Assembly: GCA_947650365.1 (NCBI GenBank)
Contig: OX393549.1
Coordinates: 86,190,108-86,254,107 of the forward strand
Direction: 5' to 3'
Length of the DNA: 64,000 bases
DNA from: Chamaelirium japonicum
Taxonomy: Eukaryota; Streptophyta; Magnoliopsida; Liliales; Melanthiaceae
Shown here: positions 23,177 to 34,915 of the stretch, one piece after another
How positions within the stretch are numbered: position 1 is the stretch's first letter
How the letters are laid out: the number at the start of each line of letters is the position of its first letter
Notes under the pieces: generated by a model
Databases searched by the model: none
Told to the model about the DNA's origin: nothing
Seen by the model: the letters and a program-made list of their open reading frames with translations, nothing else
Made by a program: the position numbers and the translations under genes

Positions 23177-26100
23177 ATGACTAAGTTAGACCCCCTGTCC
23201 GCTATCCTTAATGACCACAAACTTACCGGTCCCAACTATGAGGACTGGAAGCGCAAGAAGCGCAACCTATACCTGGTCCTAAGGATTGGTAAACATATGA
23301 CAGCCCTTAATGACCCTGAGCCTGATTTGCCAGGACCCAATGCCACAGAGGCACAGTTAAAGGCATTCACTGACTGGAAGGAATCTAATGAAATATGTAA
23401 ATGCTATATTATAGCATCCTTGCAAACAACTCTGCAGAAGCAAGTCGAGGAGATGCCCGACGCTTCTGACATGATGTTGTATTTAAAGGAGATGTTTGAA
23501 GGTCACAATCGCGTTACGCGATACCTTACCATCAAGAAACTCGTCGGCACTAAGATGTCCAATGGGATGCTGGTTCGAGAACACATGATGAAAATGTTTG
23601 GGTTCCATAACGAACTAGCTACCATGGACATTGTGCTAGAAGGCGAGGTGATGACAGACATCTTCCTCTCGTCACTGTCTGGAGCCTTTGAAGGCTTTGT
23701 CACCAACTTTAATTTGAACAAGTTGGCTATGACAAATGCAGAGCTTCTGGGAGCTCTCCAAGCAGCTGAGGATGGCTTCAAGCAGAAGGGCGAAGCACTT
23801 CACGTGCAACGCAGATCCTTCAAGAAGCCTGGTAAACCTCAAGGCAAGAAACATAAAAGGAAACCTAAGTCACTGCCTGTGCAGGACTCTGCTGAGGCCT
23901 CTGGGTCTGGAGAATCAAAGAAACCGGGCACGAAGTGCTTCCGGTGTGGCCAAAAGGGTCATTGGAAGAAGGACTGCAAGAAGCCTCAGAATGCTGGTGA
24001 AGGTAATCTACAACTCTTAGTTGTTGAATCATTTCTTTCAAGTAATAGTACTTTCGCTAGTTGGATTGTGGATTCTGGATCCACTAACCATGCCTGTAAC
24101 TCTCTTCAGGGGTTTCGGGAAAGCAGAAGATTGCTTGATAGAGAGGTGACCTTGAGCATGGGAACTGAGGCCGTGGCTGCTGCTGAAGCTATTGGAGACG
24201 TTAATCTTAGTTTTTCGAATAATAAGACTTTGACTCTTAGAGATGTCTTTTATGTACCGTCCTTGCGACATAACTTAATTTATGTTTCTTCTTTAGTTAA
24301 TAAAGGTTATTCAGTTTATTTTGATGCTTCTGGTGTGTCGTTTAAACTGAATGGAACTTTTATAATAAGAGGAATGGTTCAGAATCATCTCTATGTTGTA
24401 AGTCCTAAATTTGAAAAAGATAACATAGTAGCTTCAGCATTTAATGTTAATTCATCTAAGCATAAGAATCCTTCGGAAAATTTAACCCACCTATGGCACT
24501 TACGACTTGGGCATATTGCCTTAGACAGGATCCATAGAATGGTGAAGGCCGGGCCTCTGGAAACAGATCCTACGGAGATCCTTCCCACCTGTGAATCCTG
24601 CCTGGAAGGCAAGATGACCAAGAGGTCCTTTAAAGGCAAAGAAGTAAGAGCTACTGAGGTATTAGAGTTAATCCATTCAGATGTGTATGGACCCATGAAC
24701 GTCAAGGCGATAGGAGGCCATGAGTATTTCATCACTTTCATTGATGATTACTCAAGATATGGTTACATTTACCTGATGCATCGGAAGTCGGAATCCTTTG
24801 ACATGTTCAAAGAGTTCAGGGCTGAAGTAGAAAAGCAGACAGGTAAATATATAAAAAACCTTCGATCTGATCGAGGAGGTGAATACCTATCTGACGAGTT
24901 CCTAGGGTATTTGGTGGAGCATGGGATAAAATCCCAGTTAACTGCTCCAGGTACCCCACAACAGAATGGAGTTTCCGAGAGAAGGAATCGAACCTTGTTG
25001 GACATGGTTCGTAGCATGATGTGTTACGCCAGTTTAGCAATGACCTTTTGGGGATATGCCCTACAAACAGCAGTTTATATTCTGAATCACGTTCCGTCTA
25101 TGTCAGTGCCTCAGACCCCTAAAGAACTGTGGTCAAAGCAAAAGCCATTGCTACAGCATTTCAGAATATGGGGATGCCCTGCACATATGCGAAGGGATAA
25201 GAGGGAAAAGATGGAATCTAAAACCAGAGTATGCTTATTTGTAGGGTATTCTAAGGATACCAAAGTTGGTCTATTTTATGATCCTGAGGAAAAGAAGGTG
25301 ATCGTTTCTACGAACGCCTATTTCCTAGAACAGGATTATATTGTGGACCACAAGCCTACTAGTAAAGTAGTTCTGGATGAACTGTTGGGTACTAGTACAG
25401 ATAGCGCATCCGAAAGCATAGTGGGAGCTGACATGACAGATAATAATATACCAGATACTATAGAACCTATTAATCCTATAACACCACCACCACCTCGTCG
25501 CAGTGGGAGAAACATCAGAGCTCCTGACAGATACTATGGAGAAACCTTATTGGTTGATCCAGAGGGTCAGGAGGATGACCCACTGAGCTACGATGAGGTA
25601 GTGGGAGCTTCTGACAGCTCTGACTGGTAAAAGGCTATGGAGGCAGAAATTGCATCAATGTCCCATAACGCTGTCTGGACTCTTGTTACACCATCATCCA
25701 ATATTAAACCTATTGGGTGTAAGTGGGTGTATAAAAGGAAGAGAGGATCTGATGGAACAATAGAGACTTATAAAGCTTGATTAGTGGCCAAGGGTTATAC
25801 CCAGAGAGAAGGAATCGACTTTGACGAAACCTTCTCGCCGGTAGCTATGATAAAGTCTATTCGGATCCTCCTATCCATTGCAGCCCATTATGACTGGGAG
25901 ATCTGGCAAATGGATGTCAAGACAGCATTCCTTAACGGGAATTTGGAAGAAGATATTTATATGATGCAGCCACCAGGTTTTGAGTCAGAGGGTCAGGAAC
26001 ATCTAGTTTGCAAGTTGCAGAAGTCCATTTATGGATTAAAGCAAGCATCTAGAAGTTGGAACATCCGTTTTGATCAGGCAATCCAGTCATATGGATTTAC

Positions 26101-27151
26101 TCAAAACGAGGATGAACCATGTGTATACAAGAGGAGTGATAAGACTACAGTGATATATTTGATACTTTACGTAGACGATATTCTACTCATTGGGAATGAT
26201 GTAGGAACATTATCAACGGTAAAGGTCTGGTTGTCAACACAGTTCGATATGAAAGACCTAGGTGAAGCGAGTTATATTTTGGGGATCAAGGTAACACGTG
26301 ATTGCCAAAACAGGATTCTCTCGCTATCACAGGCTGCGTATATAGATAAGGTTATGGCTAGATTTGACATGCAAAACTCCAAGAAGGGTTTTGTGCCATT
26401 TAGACATGGCGTAAAACTGTCTAAGGATCAATGTCCTAAGACATCTGAGGAGAGAGCAGAAATGCAGAAGATACCTTATGCTTCGGCATTAGGTAGTCTA
26501 ATGTATGCTATGCATTGTACAAGGCCTGATATCTGTTTCGCAGTAGGAATGATGGGTCGGTTTCAGTCGAATCCGGGTCCAGATCACTGGACAGCTGTGA
26601 AGTGTATACTCAAGTACCTTCGTAGAACAAGGGACTATGAGTTGGTTTACACTGGACAAGAACTGACGCCGATTAGATATACAGATTCTGACTTTATGTC
26701 AGATTTGGAATCCAGGAAGTCGACATCAGGTTTTGTGTTTATGCTAGGAGGAGCAGCAGTTAGTTGGCAGAGTATGAAGCAGAAATGCATCGCGGACTCT
26801 ACCACAGAGGCTGAGTACGTTGCAGCGTGCGAGGCAGCCAAAGAGGCGGTATGGCTCAAGAAATTCCTTAAGGATTTGGGGTGCGTACCAGAGGCCTAGT
26901 TACCTATTGTGCTTTACTGCGACAATAGTGGGGCGGTAGCACAAGCAAAGGAGCCAAGACATCACCAAAAGGGGAAGCACATCGAGCGCAAGTTCCACTT
27001 GATTCGGCAGTTTCAAAAGCAAGTGCGAGTAGCGGTGACACAGGTTGCATCTACAGATAATGTTGCTGATCCTTTTACAAAGGCAATACCTACCAAGGCA
27101 TTCAAGCGACATGTGGACGCGATGGGAGTCAAAACTGTTTTGCTTCGCTAG
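23177..27151 (+). pseudogene. Broken gag-pol of copia copy A
   Basis: This is collinear with the 1321-aa polyprotein of C. All domains are recognisable: CCHC knuckle, DSG protease, pre-integrase, integrase, YVDD reverse transcriptase and RNase H. The frame is open from 23177 to a stop at 25628-25630 just before reverse transcriptase (glutamine in C). A second stop is at 25778-25780 (arginine in C) and a third at 26897-26899 in RNase H (glutamine in C). Two of the three changes are C to T. A 9-bp insertion near codon 20 duplicates a Lys-Arg motif. Gag, protease and integrase could still be made, but not reverse transcriptase. Confidence 0.94.
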
Positions 27152-27165
27152 ACCAAGTGGGAGAT

Positions 27166-29297
27166 TGTTAGGATTGATGTGTTCTAAGCTTGTAAAACTT
27201 TATGTTTTTGGTCTAATAAAGATTGATAGTTATTAATATATGAGATGCATATAGGTGCGTAACATAGTTACGTGTTCTTTTAAGAACAGAGAGCCATGGT
27301 TATATGGTAGTCCACTGAGTTGAAGACTGAGTGGATTGGTCCCATATAATCTAAATAAGTTCGCAGCTATGATCAGGTTGGTCGCCTCATCATGATAAGC
27401 TGTTGGCGATGACAGTTCATGGGATGTCTTCACCATGGTCATCACCAGGCACAGTGTCTGTGGCTGAACGGAACTAACACGGTGTACAGATTAGTGAGCA
27501 GACACTGGTACACTAAGCCGTGTTTCTGCTTAGGGTAAAACGGTCCTAAACCCTGAGGAACCACGTCTGATGGACTAACCAGTTGCGTGGTGCTTTGGCG
27601 CACCAATGTGTGAGGATCCATATGCAGTGATCCAAAACCACGGTGTACTGGGTTACCCGGCTGGTGTTGCATTAGCGTGTCACTCCTGCAGGCCATCCAC
27701 ACCCCTGAAGGGAGGTGCGTTCCTTGGTGTGACTTACACTGTACACAACCCGGGCCTGGTGGTCACCAGTTTGACTGTTGACCGGGTTCGATTACTCGAC
27801 GGGGTAATCAGAGGTACGATGTATAGGTCAACCTGGAAGGAACCAAGTCATATGATCATTTGAGTCTGACGGTAGTCTTCACCGCTCGAAGTGAATCATG
27901 GCATCAAGTGGAGGGACAGCGGGTTTACCACTACTAAGCGGAGAGCAGGGGTATGATGGAGAACATAGTAAGTCTGGGTGAATTGGAGTGCAGCCTGCGT
28001 CGCACTCTGGGTGGCTACGCAGGTTAACTCGAGCTCAGAGGATCAATGGTACACTCGGGTAGTGTGTCGATCGAGCTTGAGTTGGAAGCCATGAACCCCG
28101 GTCCCTGATGGTTCCACCTTATCAACATTATGTACGGTTCTTGAACCGTCTCCTCGGAACACCATAAGCATAAGGAAGAAAGAAGTATACGCTCCGTGTG
28201 TGCTTGGCACTAGAGCACGGTAGATGCGTAACTACATACGAGTACTAAGGGTTGAGCCCGAGACTAGTGCAGAGTCGCATGTAGTAATCCCTAGCCATAA
28301 GTGAACTTCGCTGCATAGGTGCGATGCACCGGGGTATGTTACGAGTTGACTAGTTGACTTTGCTAGAGGCACCCTCCGGTGGCCTCAGTTAATAGTAGGT
28401 AACTAGTAAAGATCACTTAAGAAGTGGCCGCTAGGTATCGCACGCTAGAAATGGTCAAAATGAGGCGTCGGGGCGTTTTGGTAAAAACCTCACTCTGCCG
28501 GACCTCACTGTTGGCCGACCCTAGTGATGGGACACCTTGCTAGGGCCGGCCCTATGATGTAGGGATAAGAATCCCTCATCTATAGGGCCGGCCATATGGA
28601 TAAGGATAGGGCGATAAAACGGTTAAGATCGAGCCCTAAAAAGTGGGAAAACGGATAAATACAACGAGAGATAAAAAGGAGATAATGGAGAGATAATGAA
28701 AGGGGGTCATTATCCCCTTGGATCCTTATCCAAGGGGGTTGGCCGGCCCTATAAAAGGACCTATGGGCGCCGGCCCCATGTGCCAGAAAAACCGAACCCC
28801 CTCCTCTCTCATCTCTCTAGTTCTCTCCCTAATCTCTCTCCGTTTTCCGCTTGCTACTTCGTCTTCCTCGCGTGGAGTTCTGAAGAAGGAGAAGGGTCGT
28901 TCTTCGGAGACACTCAGAGATCCGAGAGCGACGTTCCGTGCATCATGTGAGATCGGGTGAACAAGAAAGGCAACATCTCCATTCGTACCATCGGCATCTT
29001 CGCGAACGATCTTCCGTCTCCATCGACAAAGAAGACAATTCTCCGCGGTTAAAAGATCCGTACGAAAGGTATGTGTAATCTAACATGTAGATCTAGCGAG
29101 CATTATGATTTGCATCCATGCTAGTTAATCATTACGCTAGATTGCGTTAGGGGTTTTCGATTCTCGTGCATACACATGCACACAAATGTAGATTAGTTTC
29201 TATGAAAAGGTAAAATAGTGTAACGTGCACCATGAACGGTCTTTCGACCGCCAAATCGCTTTCGCTGCGAGCCTCTGACCCGGATTAACTTCCAACA
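27166..29297 (+). repeat. 3' LTR of copy A
   Basis: This 2132-bp LTR begins TGTTAGGATTG after the purine tract and ends CCAACA. The next bases are TTAGG, then telomere-like repeats. Confidence 0.95.
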
Positions 29298-29668
29298 TTA
29301 GGATGTAGGGTTTTAGGGTTAGGGTTCAGAGTTTAGGTTTAGGGTTTAGGATTTAGGGTTAGGGTTTAGGGTTAGGGGTTTAGGGGTTAGGGTTTAGGTT
29401 TAGGGTTTAAGGTTTTAGGGTTTTAGGGTTTACGGTTTAGGGTTTAGGGGTTAGGGGTTTAGGTTTAGGTTTTAGGGTTAGGGTTTTAGGGTTTAGGGTT
29501 TAGGGTTTAGGGTTAGGGTTTAGGGTTTTAGGGTTTAGGGTTTTAGGGTTAGGATTTAGGTATAGGGTTTAGGGTTAGGGTTTAGGGTTTTAGGGTTAGG
29601 GTTTAGGTATAGGGTTTAGGGTTAGGGTTAGGGTTAGGGTTTAGGGTTTTAGGGTTTAGGTTTTGGGT

Positions 29669-29707
<39 letters not shown>

Positions 29708-29820
29708 TAGGGTTTTAGGGTTTAGGTATAGGGTTAGGGTTTAAGGTTAGGGTTAGGGTTTAGGGTTTAGGGTTAGGGTTTAGGGTTAGGATTTAGGTAT
29801 AGGGTTTAGGGTTTTAGGGT

Positions 29821-29855
<35 letters not shown>

Positions 29856-30120
29856 GGTTTTAGGGTTTTAGGGTTAGTTTTAGGGTTAGGGTTAGGGTTT
29901 AGGGTTTTAGGGTCAGGATTTAGGTATAGGGTTTAGGGTTAGGGTTAGGGTTTTAGGGTTAGGGTTTAGGGTTTTAGGGTTAGGATTTAGGTATAGGGTT
30001 TAGGGTTTAGGGTTAGGGTTAGGGTTTAGGGTTTTAGGGTTTAGGGTTAGGGTTAGGGTTTAGGGTTTTAGGGGTTAGGGTTAGGGTTAGGGTTTAGGGT
30101 TTTAGGGTTTAGGGTTAGGG

Positions 30121-30153
<33 letters not shown>

Positions 30154-30158
30154 TAGGT

Positions 30159-30191
<33 letters not shown>

Positions 30192-30295
30192 TAGGGTTTT
30201 AGGGTTAGGATTTAGGTATAGGGTTTAGGTTTAGGGTTAGGGTTAGGGTTTAGGGTTTTAGGGTTTAGGGTTAGGGTTAGGGTTTAGGGTTTTAG

Positions 30296-30333
<38 letters not shown>

Positions 30334-30412
30334 GGTTAGGGTTTAGGGTTTTAGGGTTAGGGTTTAGATATAGGGTTTAGGGTTAGGGTTTAGGGTTTTA
30401 GGGTTTAGGTTT
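29298..30412 (+). repeat. Degenerate interstitial telomere-like repeat tract
   Basis: The stretch is almost wholly TTTAGGG, TTAGGG and TTTTAGGG units with point variants. A variant phrase containing AGGTATAGGG recurs about eight times, which suggests local block amplification. The G-rich strand is the + strand. Since genes lie to the right, this is interstitial and not a chromosome end in place. Confidence 0.95.
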
Positions 30413-30571
30413 ACTACACCAAAATCAGGATTTAGTAACGTAGCCAACTGTTAAAAATATGTTTAGTAACACAAAAAAATCGTTAGGATTATGGCGTTAC
30501 AAATATTTGTAACACTTTTTGTAACAACCGTTACTAATTGACCGTTACAAATTGTCTGTTTTGGTGTAGTG
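30413..30571. mobile_element. Small TIR element inside the telomere-like tract
   Basis: A ~159-bp unrelated sequence interrupts the tract. Its ends are ACTACACCAAAA and TTTTGGTGTAGT, which are inverted repeats and resemble short non-autonomous CACTA-type elements. The interior repeats GTTAC and GTAAC motifs. I found no clear target duplication, so the superfamily is tentative. Confidence 0.65.
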
Positions 30572-30584
30572 ATATATATTGGGT

Positions 30585-30623
<39 letters not shown>

Positions 30624-30694
30624 TAGGGTTTTAGGGTTTATGGTTTAGGGTTTTAGGGTTAGGGTTTAGGGTTTTAGGGTTTAGGGTTAGGGTT
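30572..30694 (+). repeat. Telomere-like repeat tract, continued
   Basis: After a short AT spacer the same TTTAGGG/TTAGGG units resume and fade into a CT-rich simple stretch at about 30700-30770. Confidence 0.9.
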
Positions 30695-30839
30695 TATATC
30701 TCTCTCTCTTTCTATCACTTTCGCTCTCACGGGGGGTAGGGATGAGTTCCTATCACTCTCTTTATCACTCTCAAGATACAAAAACAATCATTACTAGTAA
30801 TGTATGCGAGGGAGAAAGGTACAAAAACAATCAGGATTA

Positions 30840-33410
30840 CTAATGCCGACATCCTGGCGTATAATGAGTACAATCCCCAGATACAACCCTAGCATAGTGC
30901 CAAGCAACGTGCCTCTTCCTTGGAGGCAAAGAAGCCTGCTCGACGATAGTAACTGCCTGCGGGGTCTGGAGTGGACTGGCAGTAGCTGCCTGCGAGGATC
31001 CCTGGCCGTCTAAAGTAGCTGTCTGTGAAGATACCTGGCCAGGGTCTAAAGTAGCTACCTGCGAGGACCCCTGGCCTGGCTCAAAGCTGGTCGACAACTG
31101 GTATAATGGTGAGAGCCCCTGACTGGACAAAACTTGCGAGTAGTAATCGTACTCAATTATATCTAGAATATCCACCCCTGCCTCCACCTCTCCCTCCTCC
31201 TATGCCCCACCTCCCTCCTCCTGTACCCCACCTCCCTCTTCCTGTACCCCACCTCCCTCCTCCTGTGCCTCTCCCTCCTGTGCACCAACTCGGCCTCTCG
31301 CTCGACCTCTGCCTCGGCCACCTACTCTCGCTCGGCCTCTACCTCGGCCACCACGCCCCGTGCGGTATGGTACTGAAGGCTGTCCCTCAACAGGTGCATA
31401 GGTAACCGAAGATCTGGAGCAGACCTCAGCAACTCTATGACACCTCTCACAGTATCCTCAGTATACAAAGGACCAGCAGCCTCTAGATCGTCAGCCTATA
31501 ATATAAAATTTATTTATACAATTTTATAATTATATATAAAAGAGCACTTATGATAAATTTACTTTATGTAAATATTAAACTTACCGCCTAAAAATATCTG
31601 AGGGTGTACTGGTGAAAAAACTGGTCCCCGTATCCTTGGGGGAGAAAACGTGGCTCCAAGTAGCGCATCGATGGATTATAGATCCGCGGAATACCAAACC
31701 ACTGACGGTACTCCAGTGTCGGACACCCGTCTGAAACATATACGAAATACACATATAAGCACATACTAAGAATTTAACTCTGTACGCAATAAACATAACC
31801 ACATATTAAATTAATAATATCTTACCGTGAGAGTCCAAGCAGAGAAACGGGGCTAACTCAACTCTGTAGGCAACCAACCGCTGCTCCCACGCCTGGAGGG
31901 CAACGTGTCCTACACTCAAGCCTCTGTCACTAGAAGCCCACGAAGGAGGTGTAGCAGGGATGGGCTGGCATCTGGCGTACTGACGTAAACACCGATCTAG
32001 TGGATGATATAGTGTAAGCGCCATATGGATCACATAAGACCGGTGACACGCCCAACTCGCTTCCCAAGCCTCCCGTACAAAAAGTGGAATATCCGGCTCA
32101 AGCGGAAAGTGAGGGAACCAAGTGACCTAAAACATATATTGCATTGTTTAATAAGACAATCAATATTAAATTATGACTAACCTACTAAAATATCTAATGT
32201 TAATGTTTAATTAACTTACCTCACTCACAGTCAGTAAATCCAGCATCATCCGGTACAACGGGATGCTGTGGTGGGGGTCAGACTCGTACTGCCGGTACGG
32301 AAGGACCCACCTCAAAGCTCTAGGAAAGGGTCGGGTGCCCTCGGGAACTTCAAAACGTACCGGCCACCCTACAGGTAGGTACTCATGGGTCCAAACCTAA
32401 AACAATACAATAAATATATAAGATTTTAAACAATTCAAATAAAATATAAAAAATTGAACAATTTATCTTCTTTACCTGCAGTAAGGGGGTGCAACCCACT
32501 AGCTGGTGTGCAACACCCATCACAAAACGGCTTAGGCCAGAGTATAAAAATGCCATAACGGCTGCACCCCAGGCATACTGGGAAGTAATGGTCAAATCCT
32601 GAAAAAAAAATAGATAACTGGCATGCACAAGATTGCCAGTTGCATCTGGAAACAGGCATAAGCCACACAGTGCCAACAAGTACGCACGTGTGTACCTCAA
32701 TGCCTTAAATACCAAAAACGCATTATTAGCATGTCATTATGTACTAATATTAACATGTATTGAATACAATTAATAAATAAAAAACTTACCGTCTCAGGGT
32801 GTACCAGCTCTGGAGGTGCCGGTCCAAACTGAGTACGAAGCCAGCTAAGCTGGATGTACCGCTCCCCCTGTGATGGCGGAGGCGGTACAGCTCCTAAGCT
32901 GTCGTAGATCAGCTTACGGTAGTCAAACGGCGGGGTGCCAGGAGGTACAGTCACAGGACGGCCGGTAATGGCCAACCCTATAATCTGTTGAGTGTCCTGC
33001 AACGTGATCGACATCTCTCCGAATGAAAAATGGAATGTGTGAGTAGCCGGCCACCAACGCTCAGCTAGTGCGTAGCAGAGACGCAGGTCGGTGTTCGGCC
33101 ATCGGATACGGCTGAACCAACCGAACCCGGCCTGCTCCACTAACTAAGTACGGGAGCCGAACAACTCCCACTCGTCCAAAAGATTCCCGTGATAACGGGA
33201 ACGAATGTCGTGATAGTCGATCTAATATAAAAATTTTAATTAATTTTTTTTTTAATATTAATTAATTTGAATACTGCAGTATGCTTGAATATAAAATTTA
33301 AAACGTACCTCAGCATGCTCAAATACGGCAGTAGCACGATGTCTAGTTCGTGAGAGAAGCACCTGATCTGTGGTCGGACCTCCCGGAAATCGTCTATCAT
33401 TTCGCTCCAT
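30840..33410 (-). pseudogene. Plant mobile domain (MAIN-like) gene, decayed
   Basis: The translated exons match the PMD family (MAIN/MAIL1 and 'phosphatase 7 long form homolog' proteins, nuclear, linked to silencing and genome stability). Family-like stretches are SFGEMSITLQDTQQIIGL, ALRYTRAYLLALCG and TGNLVHASY. Predicted exons are 33410-33309, 33221-32790, 32703-32476, 32396-32220, 32126-31826, 31730-31585 and 31495 onward. All junctions are GT/AG and the first six exons join in phase. In-frame stops occur at 33144-33146 (exon 2), 31588-31590 (exon 6) and 31322-31324. A tail rich in Arg-Gly then Gln-Ser (30840-31320) lies in another frame and has its own stop near 31188. The gene is therefore most likely a pseudogene, possibly once carried by a transposon. 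Confidence 0.8.
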
Positions 33411-33499
33411 TTCAGCCCACAGAAAATAGAAAATGATTTCAAAGACTGTCGAACACCCCAAACCCCACACCTCAGTCCCACAGCACAGACTGTGCCCCA

Positions 33500-33840
33500 C
33501 AGTGCCCTGTGGCCCGAACACCTCAATGGGCCGAACACCTCACACCCGAACACCTCACACCCAAACACCTCAGTGGGCTGAACATCTTAGTGGGCCAAAC
33601 AACCGAACACCTCAGCCCCTGTGCACACTGCAGTGGCATGATGCCTTCACCGAACACCTTAGTGGCCTGTGGCCTGATCCCCCCCTAGAGAAACCAGAAG
33701 CACCTCAGCCCAGGGGTGCAAACTGCAGTGGCCTGATGCCCTCACCGAACACCTCAGTGGCCTGGCCTGTGGCCTGATGCCCTCACCCGAACAGGCCTGT
33801 GGCCTGATGCCCTCACCCGAACACCCCCCAGAGAGACCAG
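33500..33840. repeat. Imperfect short repeats upstream of the PMD relic
   Basis: The motif CGAACACCTCA and relatives recur about a dozen times, mixed with copies of GTGGCCTGATGCCCTCACC. The stretch lies just 5' of the PMD start, so it may be part of that gene's upstream region. Confidence 0.6.
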
Positions 33841-33930
33841 AAGGAGAGGAGAGGAAATGGAGAGGAGAGGAGAGAGACTGTTTTATGCCAAGTGAGAGCA
33901 AGTGGCGTAAAAGGAAGGGATATATACTTG

Positions 33931-34148
33931 TGGGATTTAGGCCAACTGAGTTGGCGTAATAGGAGGGTATTATCGGTATTGTTCTTTACGCCAACTCAGT
34001 TGGCATAATAGGAGGGTATTATCGGTATTAGCTCTTTACGCCAACTGAGATGGCGTAATAGAGGGTATTGTCGGTATTTGGAAAAAGCTGAAAAGTTTTA
34101 CGCCATCTCAAATGGCGTAAAGACTTTACGCCATTTGAGATAGCGTAA
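33931..34148. repeat. Row of five short palindromes
   Basis: Palindromic units are centred at about 33948, 33997, 34047, 34109 and 34136. Their arms are TTACGCCA...TGGCGTAA with central variation. The first three are followed by the same spacer phrase (AGGGTATTATCGGTATT or close). They may be binding sites or subterminal repeats of an element that carried the PMD gene; this is inferred. Confidence 0.8.
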
Positions 34149-34597
34149 TAGTCCGTTTTTGACAAATAATTAACTTTTGGTCCGTTTATTAAAATATTAA
34201 TATCTTTCATTCCGTTTCTCAAAAATTTCTATACAATCTACAACAGATTCATCCCACCATGGAGCATGCTGTGATAATACAAGAATTGCCTACAACTACT
34301 ATAGATCTAAGATGTGATAGGCTATAGTAGTAGTTGTCCTAGTAGCTTTGGCTGTGTTAGGTTACACTAGCAGCCGACCTATGACATAACACTTTAACAT
34401 GCTCCACGTCAACGATTTGTAAGATGCATACAAGGCTATCTCTTTGATGATTCAAGACTTTGATATCTTGTCTATAAAAATCTTTCAGCCATTCTGTGCT
34501 TATAACAACTCGTCTCATAAGCATCTTATACTGCTGTTCAATCCTTACTCCATACTTTGTTTATGTGGCTGATAGAAGTTTTAAGAATAGGAAGGCA
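34149..34597. other. No gene seen
   Basis: AT-rich sequence with one local inverted repeat (about 34290-34336, ACAACTACTATAG with its complement). No coding signal was recognised. Confidence 0.5.
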
Positions 34598-34605
34598 CCT
34601 AGGAG

Positions 34606-34864
34606 CAGCGTTTTGAAAACCGAACCAAACCGGATGGCTCAACCGATTTGGACTAGAATCAGAACATGTTTTGGTTCGGTCTTTGAATAAACTGGTTTGC
34701 ATGTTAACCCATGAATCAAACCTTGCCATTGAGAATTTAGTAAATATCTATTTAAAACAACATATTTTTATGCGGTTCAAACGGTTGAACCACTGGTTTG
34801 AACCGATTTAAACTGAACTTGATGCTTTTTTGGTTCGCCTTCCGGTCTGGTTTTGAAAACATTG
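34606..34864. mobile_element. hAT-type non-autonomous element (MITE)
   Basis: The 259-bp insertion is bounded by a perfect 8-bp duplication CCTAGGAG (34598-34605 and 34865-34872), the hAT signature. Its ends, CAGCGTTTTGAAAACCG and the complement of CAATGTTTTCAAAACCAG, are imperfect inverted repeats. The interior has many GGTTCAAACCG-like motifs and no ORF. Confidence 0.88.
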
Positions 34865-34915
34865 CCTAGGAGCCCATTGGAGATGCTCTTAGCTGGCATG
34901 ATTAAGTACTACAAC

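Larger units (their letters stand above)
1..29297 (+). mobile_element. Outermost Ty1/copia LTR retrotransposon, copy A (5' end outside window)
   Basis: Copy A is the host of the whole nest. Its 5' LTR is split: bases 1-142 match LTR positions 688-829, and the LTR resumes at 20132 and ends at 21434. The two parts add up to 2132 bp, the same length as its 3' LTR (27166-29297). The primer site, leader, gag-pol and polypurine tract follow in order on the + strand. The base run after the 3' LTR is TTAGG, at the edge of a telomere-like tract, so the matching target duplication should lie about 687 bp left of the window. Without the nested copies the element is about 9.99 kb. Its gag-pol has three in-frame stops, so it is not autonomous. 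Confidence 0.93.

Noticed and set aside
29298..30694. True chromosome end
   Set aside because: Unique sequence and genes continue for more than 33 kb to the right, and the tract is degenerate with an insertion.
31106..31405. Proline-rich plus-strand frame (PPLPPPMPHLPPP)
   Set aside because: It is the antisense of the Gly/Arg/Glu-rich PMD tail; the minus strand has the gene structure.
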